Source: DATNBU01 sp964476185
Lineage (GTDB): Bacteria; Desulfobacterota; Binatia; UBA1149; CAITLU01
NCBI GenBank assembly: GCA_964476185.1
Contig: CAYYZO010000020.1
Span: 1 to 49,394 of the forward strand
Length of the DNA: 49,394 bases
Direction: 5' to 3'
The translations under genes were made by a program, and so were the position numbers. Position 1 is the first letter of the stretch. Each line of letters starts with the position of its first letter. Shown here piece after piece: positions 15,933 to 31,746 of the stretch. The notes below the pieces were generated by a model, which was not told the DNA's origin, searched no databases, and worked only from the letters and a program-made list of their open reading frames with translations.

Positions 15933-17783
15933 ATGGCCACGGCTTCCCCAGAGCGCACCGCTGCGGTGCGCGAAGCGCTCCACGTGCTCGGCGTGCGTCG
16001 CCTGATGCTCGGCATCCACGACAGCGCGTTCCCGCCGGGTGCGGCGGATTGCGGCTACGGATCTCCTCACGCCTCCGGCGACGGCCTGTTCTCGTTCGCG
16101 GCCAGCCTCGGCTTCGACGCCGTCCAGCTGGGCCCGGCAGGCCAGGTCGCCGACGCGAACGCTTCGCCCTACGACTCCTGCGCGTTCTCCCGCAACGTGC
16201 TGCACCTCGATCTTGCTGCGCTCGTCGATCCGTCGCTCGGGCCGCTCCTCACCGAGTCGGAGCTCGCCGACGCCGTCGCCGGCGAAAGCGCTGCCGGAGA
16301 GAGGGCCGACGCGGCGCGCGCGCGTCGCATCGTGCGGCGAGCGCTCGGGTTCGCGACCGTGCGGTTCGCGACGATGCGCCGGGACCAGCCGGCGCATCCC
16401 TCGGTGCTCGCGTTCGAGCGCTTCCGCGCGGAGGCGGGGGAATGGCTCGAGACGGAAGCGCTCTTCGAAGGCCTGTGCGAACGTCTCGGGCACGACGATC
16501 CGGACCGGTTCGATCCGGCCATCCGCGCGCTGTTCGCGAACTCGGCCGAAGCGGCGGACAATCGCGTCCGCGTCGCGTCGAGCCTCGGGGCTCCGTTCGA
16601 TCGCGCGCTCCTCGCGCAGTGGCTGCTCGACGCGCAGAGGCAGGAAGTCCGCCGCGCCGCCCACCGTCGCGGCGTCGCGCTGTATGGCGACCTGCAGATC
16701 GGCTGGTCCGTTCGCGACCGGTTCCTGCGGCCGTGGATCTTCGCGCAAGGCTGGTCGCTCGGCGCTCCACCGAGCCGCACGAACCCCGATGGCCAGCCGT
16801 GGGGGTATCCCGTCCTCGATCCGGACCAGCTCGACGATCCCTGCAGTCCCGCCCGCCGGACATTCGCGTTGCTCGTCGAGCGGATGTTCCGCTCCTGCGA
16901 CGGGATCCGCGTCGATCACCCGCACGGCCTCGTCTGCCCGTGGATCTATTCCACCGACGATCCCGATCCGCTGCGAGCGGTGCAGGGCGGGACGCGCGCG
17001 TTCGAGTCTCCGGACAAGGACGATCCCGCGCTGCGGCGCTGGGCGATCGCACGACGCGAAGACCTCGACGCCACCGTGCCCCGCCACGCGGACGGCTGGG
17101 TCCGGACGCTCGACGACGCGCAGGCGGCGCGCTACGGCCGTCTGGTTCGCGTGCTGTACGAAGCGTCGCAGGCCCACGGTCGCGACGCGCGGGCCCTCGG
17201 CCTCGAGGTGCTCAGCACGTGCCCGTTCCCGTTGCGCGCCGTTCTCCGGCGGCACGGGCTCGGGCGGTTCATCGTCACGCAGAAGGCCGATCCGGGCAAT
17301 CCTCACGACGTGTATCGCAGCGAACTCGCCAGGCCCGAGGACTGGGTGATGCTCGGCACGCACGACACGCCGCCGATCTTCGCGCTCGCGGCCGACTGGC
17401 ACGCCGGCCCCGCTGCCGAGGCCCGTGCCGCCTGCCTCGCGCCGCTTCTCGAGCCCGTTGTCGAACGGCGCGCCGACAGGGTCCGTGCGTGGACTTCGTC
17501 GCCGGGCGCTTTGGTGCAGGCCGAACTCGCCAGCCTGTTCGCCTGTGAAGCGGAGCACGTGTGCGTGTACTTCACGGACCTGTTCGGCGAGACCGAACCG
17601 TTCAACCGCGCCGGCATCGTGCATCCGCGGAACTGGACGCTTCGCCTGCGTGCCGACTATGCGCGCGTGTACGAAGAACGGAGAGAACGGGGGGAAGCGC
17701 TGGACATCCCGCATGCTCTCGCTCTCGCTCTGCATGCGCGTGGCGCGCGAACGGACCTGCAGGCGCGACTGAGATCCTTCTGA
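15933..17783 (+). CDS. divergent GH77 4-alpha-glucanotransferase (MalQ/amylomaltase-like)
   Basis: This protein of about 616 residues moves alpha-1,4-glucan segments between chains and helps recycle malto-oligosaccharides. ATG 15933 is taken as start; GTG 15927 is possible. The GH77 landmarks are altered. The nucleophile region reads DGIRVDHPHGLVCPWIY where typical MalQ has 'RIDHFRG'. The acid/base region reads GLEVLSTCPFPLRAVL rather than 'AEDLG', and the third acid region is LGTHDTPP instead of 'THDNDT'. The nucleophile Asp, acid/base Glu and third Asp are all retained. It begins 26 bases after the kinase and is followed by GlgE, TreS-Mak and GlgB, so a role in alpha-glucan metabolism fits. 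Substrate or reaction specificity could differ from classical MalQ. Confidence 0.8.
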   Translation: MATASPERTAAVREALHVLGVRRLMLGIHDSAFPPGAADCGYGSPHASGDGLFSFAASLGFDAVQLGPAGQVADANASPYDSCAFSRNVLHLDLAALVDPSLGPLLTESELADAVAGESAAGERADAARARRIVRRALGFATVRFATMRRDQPAHPSVLAFERFRAEAGEWLETEALFEGLCERLGHDDPDRFDPAIRALFANSAEAADNRVRVASSLGAPFDRALLAQWLLDAQRQEVRRAAHRRGVALYGDLQIGWSVRDRFLRPWIFAQGWSLGAPPSRTNPDGQPWGYPVLDPDQLDDPCSPARRTFALLVERMFRSCDGIRVDHPHGLVCPWIYSTDDPDPLRAVQGGTRAFESPDKDDPALRRWAIARREDLDATVPRHADGWVRTLDDAQAARYGRLVRVLYEASQAHGRDARALGLEVLSTCPFPLRAVLRRHGLGRFIVTQKADPGNPHDVYRSELARPEDWVMLGTHDTPPIFALAADWHAGPAAEARAACLAPLLEPVVERRADRVRAWTSSPGALVQAELASLFACEAEHVCVYFTDLFGETEPFNRAGIVHPRNWTLRLRADYARVYEERRERGEALDIPHALALALHARGARTDLQARLRSF

Positions 17784-17905
17784 TGTCGTGAAGACGTTTC
17801 GCGTCGGCGATTGCCGTGATGTTGCAATCGGCCCATGTGTCCGATACCAAACGATGGCAGTCGCATTCCGCTTCGCGGAATGTCCAGGCCTGCTCGGACG
17901 AACGG

Positions 17906-19950
17906 ATGCCACGCCAACCGCGATCAGGATCGCGGGAAGCCGTGTCGCAAGCCCAGGATGCGGCTCCCGCTTTCGAGCAAACGCAACGACGCGTCGTCGT
18001 CGAGCGAATCTCCCCCCGAGTCGATGATGGATCCTTCCCGGTCAAGCGTGTCCTCGGGGACGTGCTCGAGGTCGGGGCGGATCTCGTCGCCGATTCTCAC
18101 GACATCCTCGGTGGACGCGTCTGCTACAGGACGCCGGAGGATCGCGCGTGGAACTTCGCCGTCCTCGCGGGCCGCGGCAACGACCGCTACGTCGCGTCGT
18201 TCCCGCTCGGCGTGCTCGGCCGCACGAGTTTCCTCGTCGAGGGGTGGATCGACGAGGTCGCGAGCTGGCGCCACGTGCTCGAACGCAAGATCGCAGGAAG
18301 CGAGGAAGCCGAGGTCGTTTCTCACCTGCAGCAGGGCGCGGTGATGGTTGCGGCGGTCGCGAAGCGCGCGGACGGCGAGGACCGGCGAGCGTTGGCGGCG
18401 GCGGCCAAAGCGCTGGCCGCCGCCGCTGACGAACAGCCCGCTGCGATAGCCGCGGCACTGGACGACGACCTCGCGGCGCGCGCCGCGCGCCATCCCGACC
18501 TTGCGCGTGCCGCGCGCTCCCGCACCTTCGAGGTGGAAGTCGAGCCGCTGCATGCGCGCTACGGAAGCTGGTACGAGTTCTTCCCCCGTTCCTGCGGCGC
18601 CGGCGGCAAGCACGGACGGTTTCGCGACTGCGAGGACCGCCTTCGCTACGTCGCGTCGCTCGGCTTCGACACCGTCTACCTCCCGCCGATCCATCCGATC
18701 GGCAAGAGCTTCCGCAAGGGCAAGGACAACAGCCTCGTCGCCGGCCCCGGCGATCCCGGCAGCCCGTGGGCGATCGGCGGCGAGGACGGCGGCCACAAGT
18801 CCGTTCACCCGGAACTCGGCACGCTCGAGGACTTCCGGTGGTTCGCCGGGCGCGCCGCCGGGCTCGGCCTCCGCGTCGCGCTGGACGTGGCGATGCAGGT
18901 CTCCCCCGATCACCCTTACGTGAGCGAGCATCCGGAGTGGTTCGTGCACCGGCCCGACGGAAGCATCCAGTACGCGGAGAATCCTCCGAAAAAATACCAG
19001 GACATCTACCCGTTCGATTTCCAGTGCGCGGACGCGCCGGCCCTGTGGGTGGAGCTGACGGGCATCTTCCGGTTCTGGATCGGCGAAGGCGTGCGCACGT
19101 TCCGCGTCGACAACCCCCACACCAAGTCGCTCGAGTTCTGGCGGTACTGCATCGCCGTGATCAAGAAGGATCACCCCGACGTGGTGTTCCTTGCCGAGGC
19201 GTTCACGCGCCCGAAGCTCATGTACGCGCTGGCCAAGCTCGGGTTCTCGCAGTCGTACACCTACTTCACCTGGCGCAACACGAAGCGGGAGCTGGTCGAG
19301 TACATGACCGAGCTGACGCAGACGGAAGCCCGCGAGTTCTTCCGGCCGAACTTCTGGCCGAACACTCCCGACATCCTCCCGGAGTCGCTGCAGTGGGGCG
19401 GGCGGCCGATGTACGTGCAGAGGCTCGTCCTGGCGGCGACCCTCAGCAGCAGCTACGGGATCTACGGGCCGGCCTTCGAGTTGATGGAATCCGAGGCCAG
19501 GCCGGGGTCGGGCGAGTACCGGAACAACGAGAAGTACGAGCTGCGCGACTGGGACGTCGAGCGGGCCGACAGCCTGCGCGACGTGATCGCCCGGGTGAAC
19601 GCGATCCGCCGCGACCACCCCGCGTTGCAGGACAACCGCGAACTGCGCTTCCATGCCATCGACAACGATGCCCTGCTCGCGTACAGCAAGGCGGCCGGGG
19701 ACGACGTGGTCCTCGTCGTCGTGAACCTCGATCCGCACCACACGCAGAGCGGTTTTCTCGAGCTCGACCTCCCGGCGCTCGGGATCGACCCGCAGGACGC
19801 CTACCAGGCCCACGATCTCCTCGGCGGCGGCCGTTACGCCTGGCACGGCGCCCGCAACTACGTCGAGCTCGATCCGTCCGTCTCCCCGGCGCAGGTCTTC
19901 CAGCTGCGCCGCCGGCTGCGGACCGAGCACGACTTCGACTACTTCGTGTG

Positions 19951-19951
<1 letters not shown>
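17906..19951 (+). CDS. glgE: alpha-1,4-glucan:maltose-1-phosphate maltosyltransferase GlgE
   Basis: This GH13_3 enzyme extends alpha-1,4-glucans with maltosyl units from maltose-1-phosphate. From ATG 17906 it has 681 residues; GTG 17942 and an upstream start at 17816 are alternatives, because conserved similarity begins only at RRVVVERISPRVDDG. Family features are the N-terminal beta-sandwich (FPVKRVLGDVLEVGADL), YGSWYEFFPRS, YLPPIHPIGKSFRKGKDN, the nucleophile D402 in FRVDNPHTKSLEFW, and the acid E431 in FLAEAFTRPK. The D-to-E spacing of 29 equals Asp394/Glu423 of the Streptomyces enzyme. The stop overlaps the TreS-Mak start by one base (TGATG), so the two are translationally coupled. Its substrate is supplied by that fusion protein. 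Confidence 0.95.
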
Positions 19952-23301
<3,350 letters not shown>

Positions 23302-23317
23302 GCCGGAGAGGAGGCGC

Positions 23318-25240
23318 ATGCCCGACCTGAAGCGCGACCCGCACGCCTACGCCGGATCGGTTGGAGAGACCGATCTCCACCTCTTCAACGAGGGCAGTCA
23401 TGCGCGACTGTACGAGAAGCTCGGCTCCCACCCGGTGCGTCGCGGCGGCGCGGTCGGGACGATGTTCCGGGTCTGGGCGCCCAATGCCGAGCGGGTCAGC
23501 GTCCTCGGTTCGTTCAACGACTGGAGCCCCGGCGCGAACGCGGCCGAGGCCGTCGGCGATTCGGGCCTCTGGGAGTGCTTCGTCGAAGGCGTGACGCGCG
23601 GCGCGACCTACAAGTACCGGATCGAGTCGCGCGTCGGCGGCTACGTCGTCGACAAGGCGGATCCGGTGGCCTTTCATGCCGAGACGCCGCCGAAGACCGC
23701 CTCGGTCGTCTGGGACCTCCACCACGACTGGAGCGACGACGAATGGATGCGCACGCGAGCAGCGAGGAACGCGCTCGATGCCCCGATCAGCATCTACGAG
23801 ATGCACCTCGGCTCGTGGCGGCGACCGGGGCACGAGGGCGGCCGTTCGCTCACGTATCGCGAGCTGGCCGAGCCGCTCGCCGACCACATCCAGCAGCTCG
23901 GCTTCACGCACGTCGAGTTCCTGCCGGTCATGGAGCACCCGTTCGCCGGCTCCTGGGGATACCAGGTCACCGGGTACTTCGCGCCGACGAGCCGGTTCGG
24001 CACGCCGCAGGACCTCATGTACCTGATCGACGTGCTCCACCAGCGCGGGATCGGGGTGATCCTCGACTGGGTCCCGGCCCACTTCCCGAACGACGAGCAC
24101 GGGCTCTCCCTGTTCGACGGCACGCACCTGTACGAGCACGCCGACCCGCGCCTCGGGTTCCATCCCGACTGGAAGAGCTGCGTGTTCAACTACAGCCGTC
24201 ACGAAGTGCGCTCGTTCCTGCTCTCGAGCGCGCTGTTCTGGCTCGATCGCTACCACGCCGACGGCCTGCGCGTCGACGGCGTCGCGTCGATGCTGTACCG
24301 CGACTACTCGCGCAAGGCCGGGGAATGGATCCCGAACGAGCACGGCGGCCGGGAGAACCTCGAGGCGATCACGCTGCTGCGGGCGATGAACGAGGCGGTG
24401 TACTCGGAGTTCCCGGACGTGCAGACCTACGCGGAGGAATCCACGAGCTGGCCGATGGTCTCGCGGCCGACGTACCTCGGCGGCCTCGGGTTCGGCTTCA
24501 AGTGGGACATGGGCTGGATGCACGACACGCTGAGCTACATGCAGAAGGAGCCGGTGCACCGCGCCTGGCACCACAACCAGCTGACGTTCCGCTCGCTGTA
24601 CGCATTTCACGAGAACTTCGTGCTGCCGCTGTCGCACGACGAGGTCGTGCACGGCAAGGGGTCCCTGCTCGGCAAGATGCCCGGCGACGAATGGCAGCAG
24701 ATGGCGAACCTTCGCCTGCTGCTGGCGCTGATGTTCGCGCAGCCCGGCAAGAAGCTGGTCTTCATGGGGGCGGAGCTGGCCCAGCGAAGGGAGTGGGACC
24801 ACGACGGCAGCCTCGACTGGTCCCTGCTGGATTCGCCGATGCACGCCGGCGTCCGGGACCTGCTCGCCCACCTCGCGCGGACGTATTCGGGCGAGCGCGC
24901 GCTGCACCAGCGCGACGTGGACGCTCGCGGGTTCGCGTTCGTCCAGGCCGATGACGCGCGCGACAGCGTGCTCGCGTTCGAGCGCCGGGGGCTGGACGAG
25001 TCGGAGATCGTGCTGGCGGCCTTCAACTTCACGCCGGTGCCGCGCCACAACTACCGACTGGGAACCGACCTCCCGGGGTTTTATCGGGAGATCGTCAACA
25101 CGGACGCGAAGGAGTACGGGGGCAGCGGGCAGGGGAACCTCGGCGGCGTCGAGTCGTCGCCGGTTCCGTGCCACGGGCGGAGGAACTCGCTGACGGTGAC
25201 GCTGCCGCCGCTCGCCGCCGTCTACTTCAAGCGGGCCTGA
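23318..25240 (+). CDS. glgB: 1,4-alpha-glucan branching enzyme GlgB
   Basis: This 640-residue GH13_9 enzyme introduces alpha-1,6 branches. An excellent ribosome site (GGAGAGGAGG) precedes ATG 23318. Residues about 35-130 are a CBM48 module (FRVWAPNAERVSVLGSFNDW); a second N-terminal module found in some homologues is absent. The catalytic barrel shows YEMHLGSW, EHPFAGSWGYQVTGYFAP, nucleophile D320 in GLRVDGVASMLYRDYSR, acid E373 in YAEESTSWP, and LSHDEVVHGKGSLL. The 53-residue D-to-E spacing equals that of E. coli GlgB (Asp405/Glu458). It is the last gene of the glgE-treS/mak-glgB run and supplies branch points to the GlgE polymer. It converges on the isocitrate dehydrogenase gene. Confidence 0.96.
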   Translation: MPDLKRDPHAYAGSVGETDLHLFNEGSHARLYEKLGSHPVRRGGAVGTMFRVWAPNAERVSVLGSFNDWSPGANAAEAVGDSGLWECFVEGVTRGATYKYRIESRVGGYVVDKADPVAFHAETPPKTASVVWDLHHDWSDDEWMRTRAARNALDAPISIYEMHLGSWRRPGHEGGRSLTYRELAEPLADHIQQLGFTHVEFLPVMEHPFAGSWGYQVTGYFAPTSRFGTPQDLMYLIDVLHQRGIGVILDWVPAHFPNDEHGLSLFDGTHLYEHADPRLGFHPDWKSCVFNYSRHEVRSFLLSSALFWLDRYHADGLRVDGVASMLYRDYSRKAGEWIPNEHGGRENLEAITLLRAMNEAVYSEFPDVQTYAEESTSWPMVSRPTYLGGLGFGFKWDMGWMHDTLSYMQKEPVHRAWHHNQLTFRSLYAFHENFVLPLSHDEVVHGKGSLLGKMPGDEWQQMANLRLLLALMFAQPGKKLVFMGAELAQRREWDHDGSLDWSLLDSPMHAGVRDLLAHLARTYSGERALHQRDVDARGFAFVQADDARDSVLAFERRGLDESEIVLAAFNFTPVPRHNYRLGTDLPGFYREIVNTDAKEYGGSGQGNLGGVESSPVPCHGRRNSLTVTLPPLAAVYFKRA

Positions 25241-25268
25241 CCGCTCGCCGCGCTCGGGCCCGTCGACC

Positions 25269-25302
25269 GGAGCGCGCGCCGCGGACCTTGGCGCCGCGCT
25301 CC
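25269..25302. terminator. GC-rich hairpin between convergent glgB and icd
   Basis: The eight-bp stem GGAGCGCG/CGCGCTCC encloses a CGCC/GGCG inner stem. It lies 29 bases after the glgB stop and directly before the icd stop. There is no T-run on either strand, so intrinsic termination is plausible but not certain. Confidence 0.6.
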
Positions 25303-25305
25303 CGA

Positions 25306-27543
25306 TCAGCCGAGCAGGCCGTCGATGATCGCGTTCAGCGTCGGGCTCGGCCGCATGGCCGCCGACGTCTTCGCGTCGTCGGGCTGGTAGTAGCCGCCCA
25401 TGTCCACGGGCCTGCCCTGGGCGGCGAGGAGTTCCTCGTTGATCTTCGCTTCGTTGTCGGCGAGGGCCTTCGCGACCGGCGCGAAGCGCGCCCGGAGCTC
25501 GGCGTCGTCGGCCTGGCTCGCGAGCGCCTCGGCCCAGTAGAGGGCCAGGTAGAAGTGGCTCCCGCGGTTGTCGATCTCGCCGACCTTGCGCGCCGGCGAG
25601 CGTTCGTTGTCGAGGAAGCGGCCGATGGCCTGGTCCAGGGTCGCCGCCAGCACCCCCGCCTTCGCGTTGCCGAACGTCTCCGCGACGTGCTCGAGCGACG
25701 CGCCGAGCGCGGAGAACTCGCCGAGCGAATCCCAGCGCAGGTAGCCCTCCTTCTGGAACTGCTGCACGTGCTTCGGCGCCGAGCCGCCGGCCCCGGTTTC
25801 GAACAGGCCGCCGCCCGCCAGCAGCGGCACGACCGACAGCATCTTCGCCGACGTCCCGACCTCGAGGATCGGGAAGAGGTCGGTCAGGTAGTCGCGCAGC
25901 ACGTTGCCGGTCACGGAGATGGTGTCCTCGCCGCGCCGGATGCGCTCGAGGGAGAGCTTCATCGCGTCGACGGGCGCGAGGATGCGCAGGTCGAGCCCGC
26001 TCGTGTCCTCCGCGGCGAGCGCGGCTTCCACCTTGCGGATGACCTCGGCGTCGTGGGCGCGCGCGCGGTCGAGCCAGAACACGGCCGGCGCGCCGGTCGC
26101 TCGCGCGCGGCGCACCGCCAGCTTCACCCAGTCGCGAACCGCGACGTCCCGCGTCTGGCAGGAACGGAAGATGTCGCCGGCCTCGACGGCCTGCTCCATC
26201 AGCACGGCGCCGCTCTTCTCGTCGACGACGCGGACCGTTCCCGCACCCGGCGCGAGGAACGTCTTGTCGTGGGAGCCGTACTCCTCGGCCTTCTGGGCCA
26301 TCAGCCCCACGTTCGGCACGCTGCCCATCGTGGCCGGGTCGAGCGCGCCGTGCTCGCGGCAATCGTCGAGGATCGCCTTGTAGATGCCGGCGTAGCAGCG
26401 GTCGGGGATGAGGGCCTTGGTCTCGTGCAGCTTGCCGTCCGGCCCCCACATCCTGCCGGAGTCCCGCACGACCACCGGCATCGACGCGTCGATGATCACG
26501 TCGCTCGGAACGTGCAGGTTCGTGATGCCCTTGTCGGAGTCGACCATCGCGAGCGCCGGCCTCTGCGCGTAGCAGGCGACGAGATCCGCCTCGATCGCGG
26601 CCCGCTGGTCGTCCGGCAGCTCCCGGATCTTCGCGAGCAGGCCGCCGAGCCCGTTGTTCGGGTTCACGCCGAGCCTGCGGAATGTCTCCGCGTGCTTCTC
26701 GAAGACCGGCCGGAAGAAGACCGTGACCGCATGGCCGAACATCACGGGGTCGGAGACCTTCATCATCGTGGCTTTCAAGTGCAGCGACAGCAGCAGTCCC
26801 TGGGCCCTGGCCTCGTCGATCTGCTCTTCGAAGAACCGGCGCAGCGACGCGACGTGCATCACGGACGAATCGAGGATCTCGCCGGCCGTGACCTTCACGC
26901 CCTCTTTCAGCACCTTCGCGGCGCCGGACGCGTCGACGAACTCGTAGCGGACGCTGGTTGCCTCGGGGACGGTCAGCGACTTCTCGCTCCCGTAGAAGTC
27001 GCCGTCGGTCATGTGCGCGACGTGCGCTTTCGAGTCTTTCGACCAGGCGCCGAGCTTGTGCGGGTGCTTGCGCGAGTACTGCTTGACGGACAGCGGCGCA
27101 CGGCGGTCCGAGTTGCCTTCCCGGAGCACCGGGTTGACCGCCGAACCGAGCACCTTCGCGTAGCGCGCGGCGACCTGCTTTTCCTCGTCGGTGGAGGGAT
27201 TGTCCGGGTAGTCGGGAACGGCGTACCCGTGGGACTGCAGCTCGCGGATGGCCGAGACGAGCTGCGGCACCGAGGCCGAGATGTTCGGCAGCTTGATGAT
27301 GTTGGCCTCGGGCCGCAGCGTCAGCTCGCCGAGGGCCGCCAGGTGGTCGGGCACGCGCTGGGCCTCGGCGAGGCGATCGGGGAACGCCGCGAGGATGCGC
27401 CCCGCCAGCGAGATGTCGCGGGTCTCGACCGAGAGACCGCTGCCGCGCAGGAAGGCGTCGACGATCGGCAGCAGGGAATAGGTCGCCAGGGCCGGCGCCT
27501 CGTCGATCTTCGTCCAGACGATGGTGTGGGTTTCGTTGCTCAT
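25306..27543 (-). CDS. icd: monomeric NADP-dependent isocitrate dehydrogenase
   Basis: This 745-residue protein has the length of the single-chain IDH family, which converts isocitrate to 2-oxoglutarate and CO2 in the citric-acid cycle. The start is ATG 27541-27543 (MSNETHTIVWTKIDEAPALATYSLLPI). Hallmarks in order: RDISLAGRILAAFP; ANIIKLPNISASVPQL; YPDNPSTDEEK; GSAVNPVLREGNSDRR; HKLGAWSKDSKAHV; LHLKATMMKVSDP; NPNNGLGG; HVPSDVIIDASMP. The serine and Asn of the SxVNPVLREGNSDRR loop bind isocitrate in this family. The ribosome site is weak. No other TCA-cycle genes are adjacent. Confidence 0.96.
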   Translation of the reverse strand: MSNETHTIVWTKIDEAPALATYSLLPIVDAFLRGSGLSVETRDISLAGRILAAFPDRLAEAQRVPDHLAALGELTLRPEANIIKLPNISASVPQLVSAIRELQSHGYAVPDYPDNPSTDEEKQVAARYAKVLGSAVNPVLREGNSDRRAPLSVKQYSRKHPHKLGAWSKDSKAHVAHMTDGDFYGSEKSLTVPEATSVRYEFVDASGAAKVLKEGVKVTAGEILDSSVMHVASLRRFFEEQIDEARAQGLLLSLHLKATMMKVSDPVMFGHAVTVFFRPVFEKHAETFRRLGVNPNNGLGGLLAKIRELPDDQRAAIEADLVACYAQRPALAMVDSDKGITNLHVPSDVIIDASMPVVVRDSGRMWGPDGKLHETKALIPDRCYAGIYKAILDDCREHGALDPATMGSVPNVGLMAQKAEEYGSHDKTFLAPGAGTVRVVDEKSGAVLMEQAVEAGDIFRSCQTRDVAVRDWVKLAVRRARATGAPAVFWLDRARAHDAEVIRKVEAALAAEDTSGLDLRILAPVDAMKLSLERIRRGEDTISVTGNVLRDYLTDLFPILEVGTSAKMLSVVPLLAGGGLFETGAGGSAPKHVQQFQKEGYLRWDSLGEFSALGASLEHVAETFGNAKAGVLAATLDQAIGRFLDNERSPARKVGEIDNRGSHFYLALYWAEALASQADDAELRARFAPVAKALADNEAKINEELLAAQGRPVDMGGYYQPDDAKTSAAMRPSPTLNAIIDGLLG

Positions 27544-27815
27544 CGGTGTGCGTCGCTCGTGTTCGTCAGCCCGTCGCTCCCCGGCGGAGTGCCGGGGCCG
27601 CGGGACGGCGTTCGGGGGATCCCGGTCCTTAGCCCGAGCGGGCGCACGATGGGAACGGCGTCGTGCCGGATCGGCGCCTCTCGAACCGTCTCGGCGGCGG
27701 GGCCGGTTCACCGTCGGGCTCGAATCGTCGGGGGACGGCGAGGCGCGAGTCCCGGTGGTGGTTGCGCCCCGTGCGTTCGCGGGCCGGCCGGACTCGTGCC
27801 ACGCTCGGACGCGAG

Positions 27816-28514
27816 ATGTCCGATCCCGACGGCGATTCGACGCCGCGCCTGACCTGGTCGCGGATCCTGGGGCTCCTGCTCCTTGGCGTCGTGCTGACCA
27901 CCGGCGCGACGGTGCTCGTGGTCCGTTCCTTCCTGTTCGCGCCGGCGTTCTCGCCCGTCGAACTCAGCCGGCAGGAGGAGCAGGCGCTCGACGAGAAGCT
28001 CGAGCGGCTGGAGCGCGTCGCCGGGGCTCCGTCCTCCGGCCAGCCGCAGGGCGAGCCGCCGACTTCGCTCCGGCCGCGCAGGCCTGCGGCGGATCCGCAG
28101 CCCTATCGCGAAAACGATTCCGATCGGCGCGTCGTGCTGACGGAGCGGGAGGTCAACGCACTGCTGGCTCGCAACACCGATCTCGCGAGCACGATCGCCA
28201 TCGACTTCTCGGACGATCTCGTCAGCGCGAACGTGCTCCTCCCGGTCGATCCGGAGGCGCCGTGGATCGGCGGCATCACGATCCGCGTCCACGCGGGCGT
28301 GGCCCTGGCCTACGAGAACGGCAGGCCGGTCGTGATCTTGAAAGGGATCAGCCTGATGGGCGTGCCGATCCCGGGCGCGTGGCTCGGTGGGGTCAAGAAC
28401 ATCGACCTGATCGATCGCTATGGCAGGGATGAAGGGTTCTGGAAGGCGTTCGCCGCCGGAGTCGAGCATCTGCGCGTCGAGGACGGCGCGCTCGAGGTCG
28501 AATTGAAGGACTGA
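27816..28514 (+). CDS. membrane-anchored protein of unknown function
   Basis: This 232-residue protein starts at ATG 27816 (MSDPDGDS). Residues about 15-38 form one transmembrane helix (ILGLLLLGVVLTTGATVLVV). A short coiled-coil (LSRQEEQALDEKLERLERV) and a Pro/Arg-rich linker follow. The C-terminal domain of about 130 residues reads VVLTEREVNALLARNTDLASTIAIDFSDD, then alternating strands (SANVLLPV, ITIRVHAGVALAYENGRPVVILKGISLMGVPIP), and ends in EDGALEVELKD. The alternating hydrophobic beta pattern resembles extracytoplasmic lipid-binding-type domains (YpmS/LmeA-like in appearance), but I cannot assign a family. It is divergent from icd. Confidence 0.6.
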   Translation: MSDPDGDSTPRLTWSRILGLLLLGVVLTTGATVLVVRSFLFAPAFSPVELSRQEEQALDEKLERLERVAGAPSSGQPQGEPPTSLRPRRPAADPQPYRENDSDRRVVLTEREVNALLARNTDLASTIAIDFSDDLVSANVLLPVDPEAPWIGGITIRVHAGVALAYENGRPVVILKGISLMGVPIPGAWLGGVKNIDLIDRYGRDEGFWKAFAAGVEHLRVEDGALEVELKD

Positions 28515-28811
28515 CCCTCTCCTGCGCCGGCGGGTCGGGGGCCTCCTGCACCGCCGGCGTCGAGCACCCGGGCGCTCGCGCCGTGCGACGAACATCCCGG
28601 TCGAGGCCGCCCGACGCGCGCCTCGGTCGGGAGCGGCACCTGCTCGCGCCGCTCACGACCGAACCGCCGTTGTCCATAAGGTCAGGTTGTGCCGCGAAAG
28701 AGGATCAATCGATTGGACGGATTGTGCCCCGGTGCGCTACCCCTTGGCCCATCGCGTGCGCCGTGTCCGCACGGACGCCACGCGAATTTCCAAGGACAGG
28801 AGGCCAGCCCC
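28515..28811. other. katG upstream region
   Basis: About 300 bases without a gene. The last 20 bases carry ACAGGAGG, the katG ribosome site. No palindromic Fur- or OxyR-like site stands out by eye. Confidence 0.5.
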
Positions 28812-31082
<2,271 letters not shown>

Positions 31083-31092
31083 CCGGCCGGCG

Positions 31093-31139
31093 GCCGGGCT
31101 CGCGGACGCGCTGCGTGGCGGCGCGTTCGCGAGCCCGGC
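31093..31139. terminator. hairpin after katG
   Basis: A perfect 12-bp stem (31093-31104 with 31128-31139) encloses a further ACGCGC/GCGCGT stem. It lies ten bases after the katG stop, between katG and the convergent lipoprotein gene. There is no T-run, so it probably acts as a bidirectional terminator or 3'-end stabiliser. Confidence 0.7.
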
Positions 31140-31163
31140 GCCCTTGTCGAGAGGCCGCCGAGG

Positions 31164-31508
31164 CTATCGGCACGCGCGCTTGTAACAGGACAGCGCCCGG
31201 TCGCAGTAGGAGGCGTAGGTCCACCGGTACCGGCCCGACCGGGCATAGGCGCAGCGGCGATCGGTCGGATCCGACCTCCGGCACATCATCGCCAGGCCTC
31301 CCTTCGAGCACTGGATCTTCCAATGCTTCGGCGCGAGGACCGGTCCGAGGTGATCGGCGCGCGGCGTGGCCGCCGACGGAAGCTGTGTCGTTGGGGTCGG
31401 CCCCCGGACAGCGGGGACGTCGGTCCCCGGCGACTGGGGGCCGGTCTTCGCCCCGCAGCCGATCAGGACAGTGAGCGCGCCGCAGGACAGCAACAGGGAT
31501 AGTCGCAC
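31164..31508 (-). CDS. small Cys-rich hypothetical lipoprotein
   Basis: This 114-residue protein reads from GTG 31508 on the minus strand. The N-terminus MRLSLLLSCGALTVLIGC is a good lipoprotein signal (LIGC, lipidated Cys18). A Pro/Thr-rich linker follows. The C-terminal 45 residues are Cys-rich and basic (IQCSKGG, MMCRRSD, RRCAYARSG, SYCDRALSCYKRACR), suggesting a small disulfide-stabilised domain. It is divergent from the large protease gene and convergent with katG. Function unknown. The signal peptide and Cys pattern argue that it is real. Confidence 0.6.
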   Translation of the reverse strand: MRLSLLLSCGALTVLIGCGAKTGPQSPGTDVPAVRGPTPTTQLPSAATPRADHLGPVLAPKHWKIQCSKGGLAMMCRRSDPTDRRCAYARSGRYRWTYASYCDRALSCYKRACR

Positions 31509-31746
31509 GCGCGGATAGTATCTGGTTCGACGGCGCCGGAAAGCCTTGCGACCGCTGCGACGACGACCGGGACGTCTGCGGCTTGACCGGTCGGAGTCGC
31601 CGCGTCGGGGCTCCCTCCAAGATCGCGTGACGGTCGAGTGCTACAGGTCACGCAGTGGGGTGCGATCGCATTGCTCCCATCCCGTCGGGTCGGATAGGAG
31701 GATCTCGTTCCGCACTCCGGTTGTGCCGCGGAAACGGGAGGAATCC

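Noticed and set aside
18766..19950. Upstream extension of the TreS-Mak frame
   Set aside because: Overlaps glgE in another frame with no family similarity; TreS homology begins at MNRMPKN (19951).
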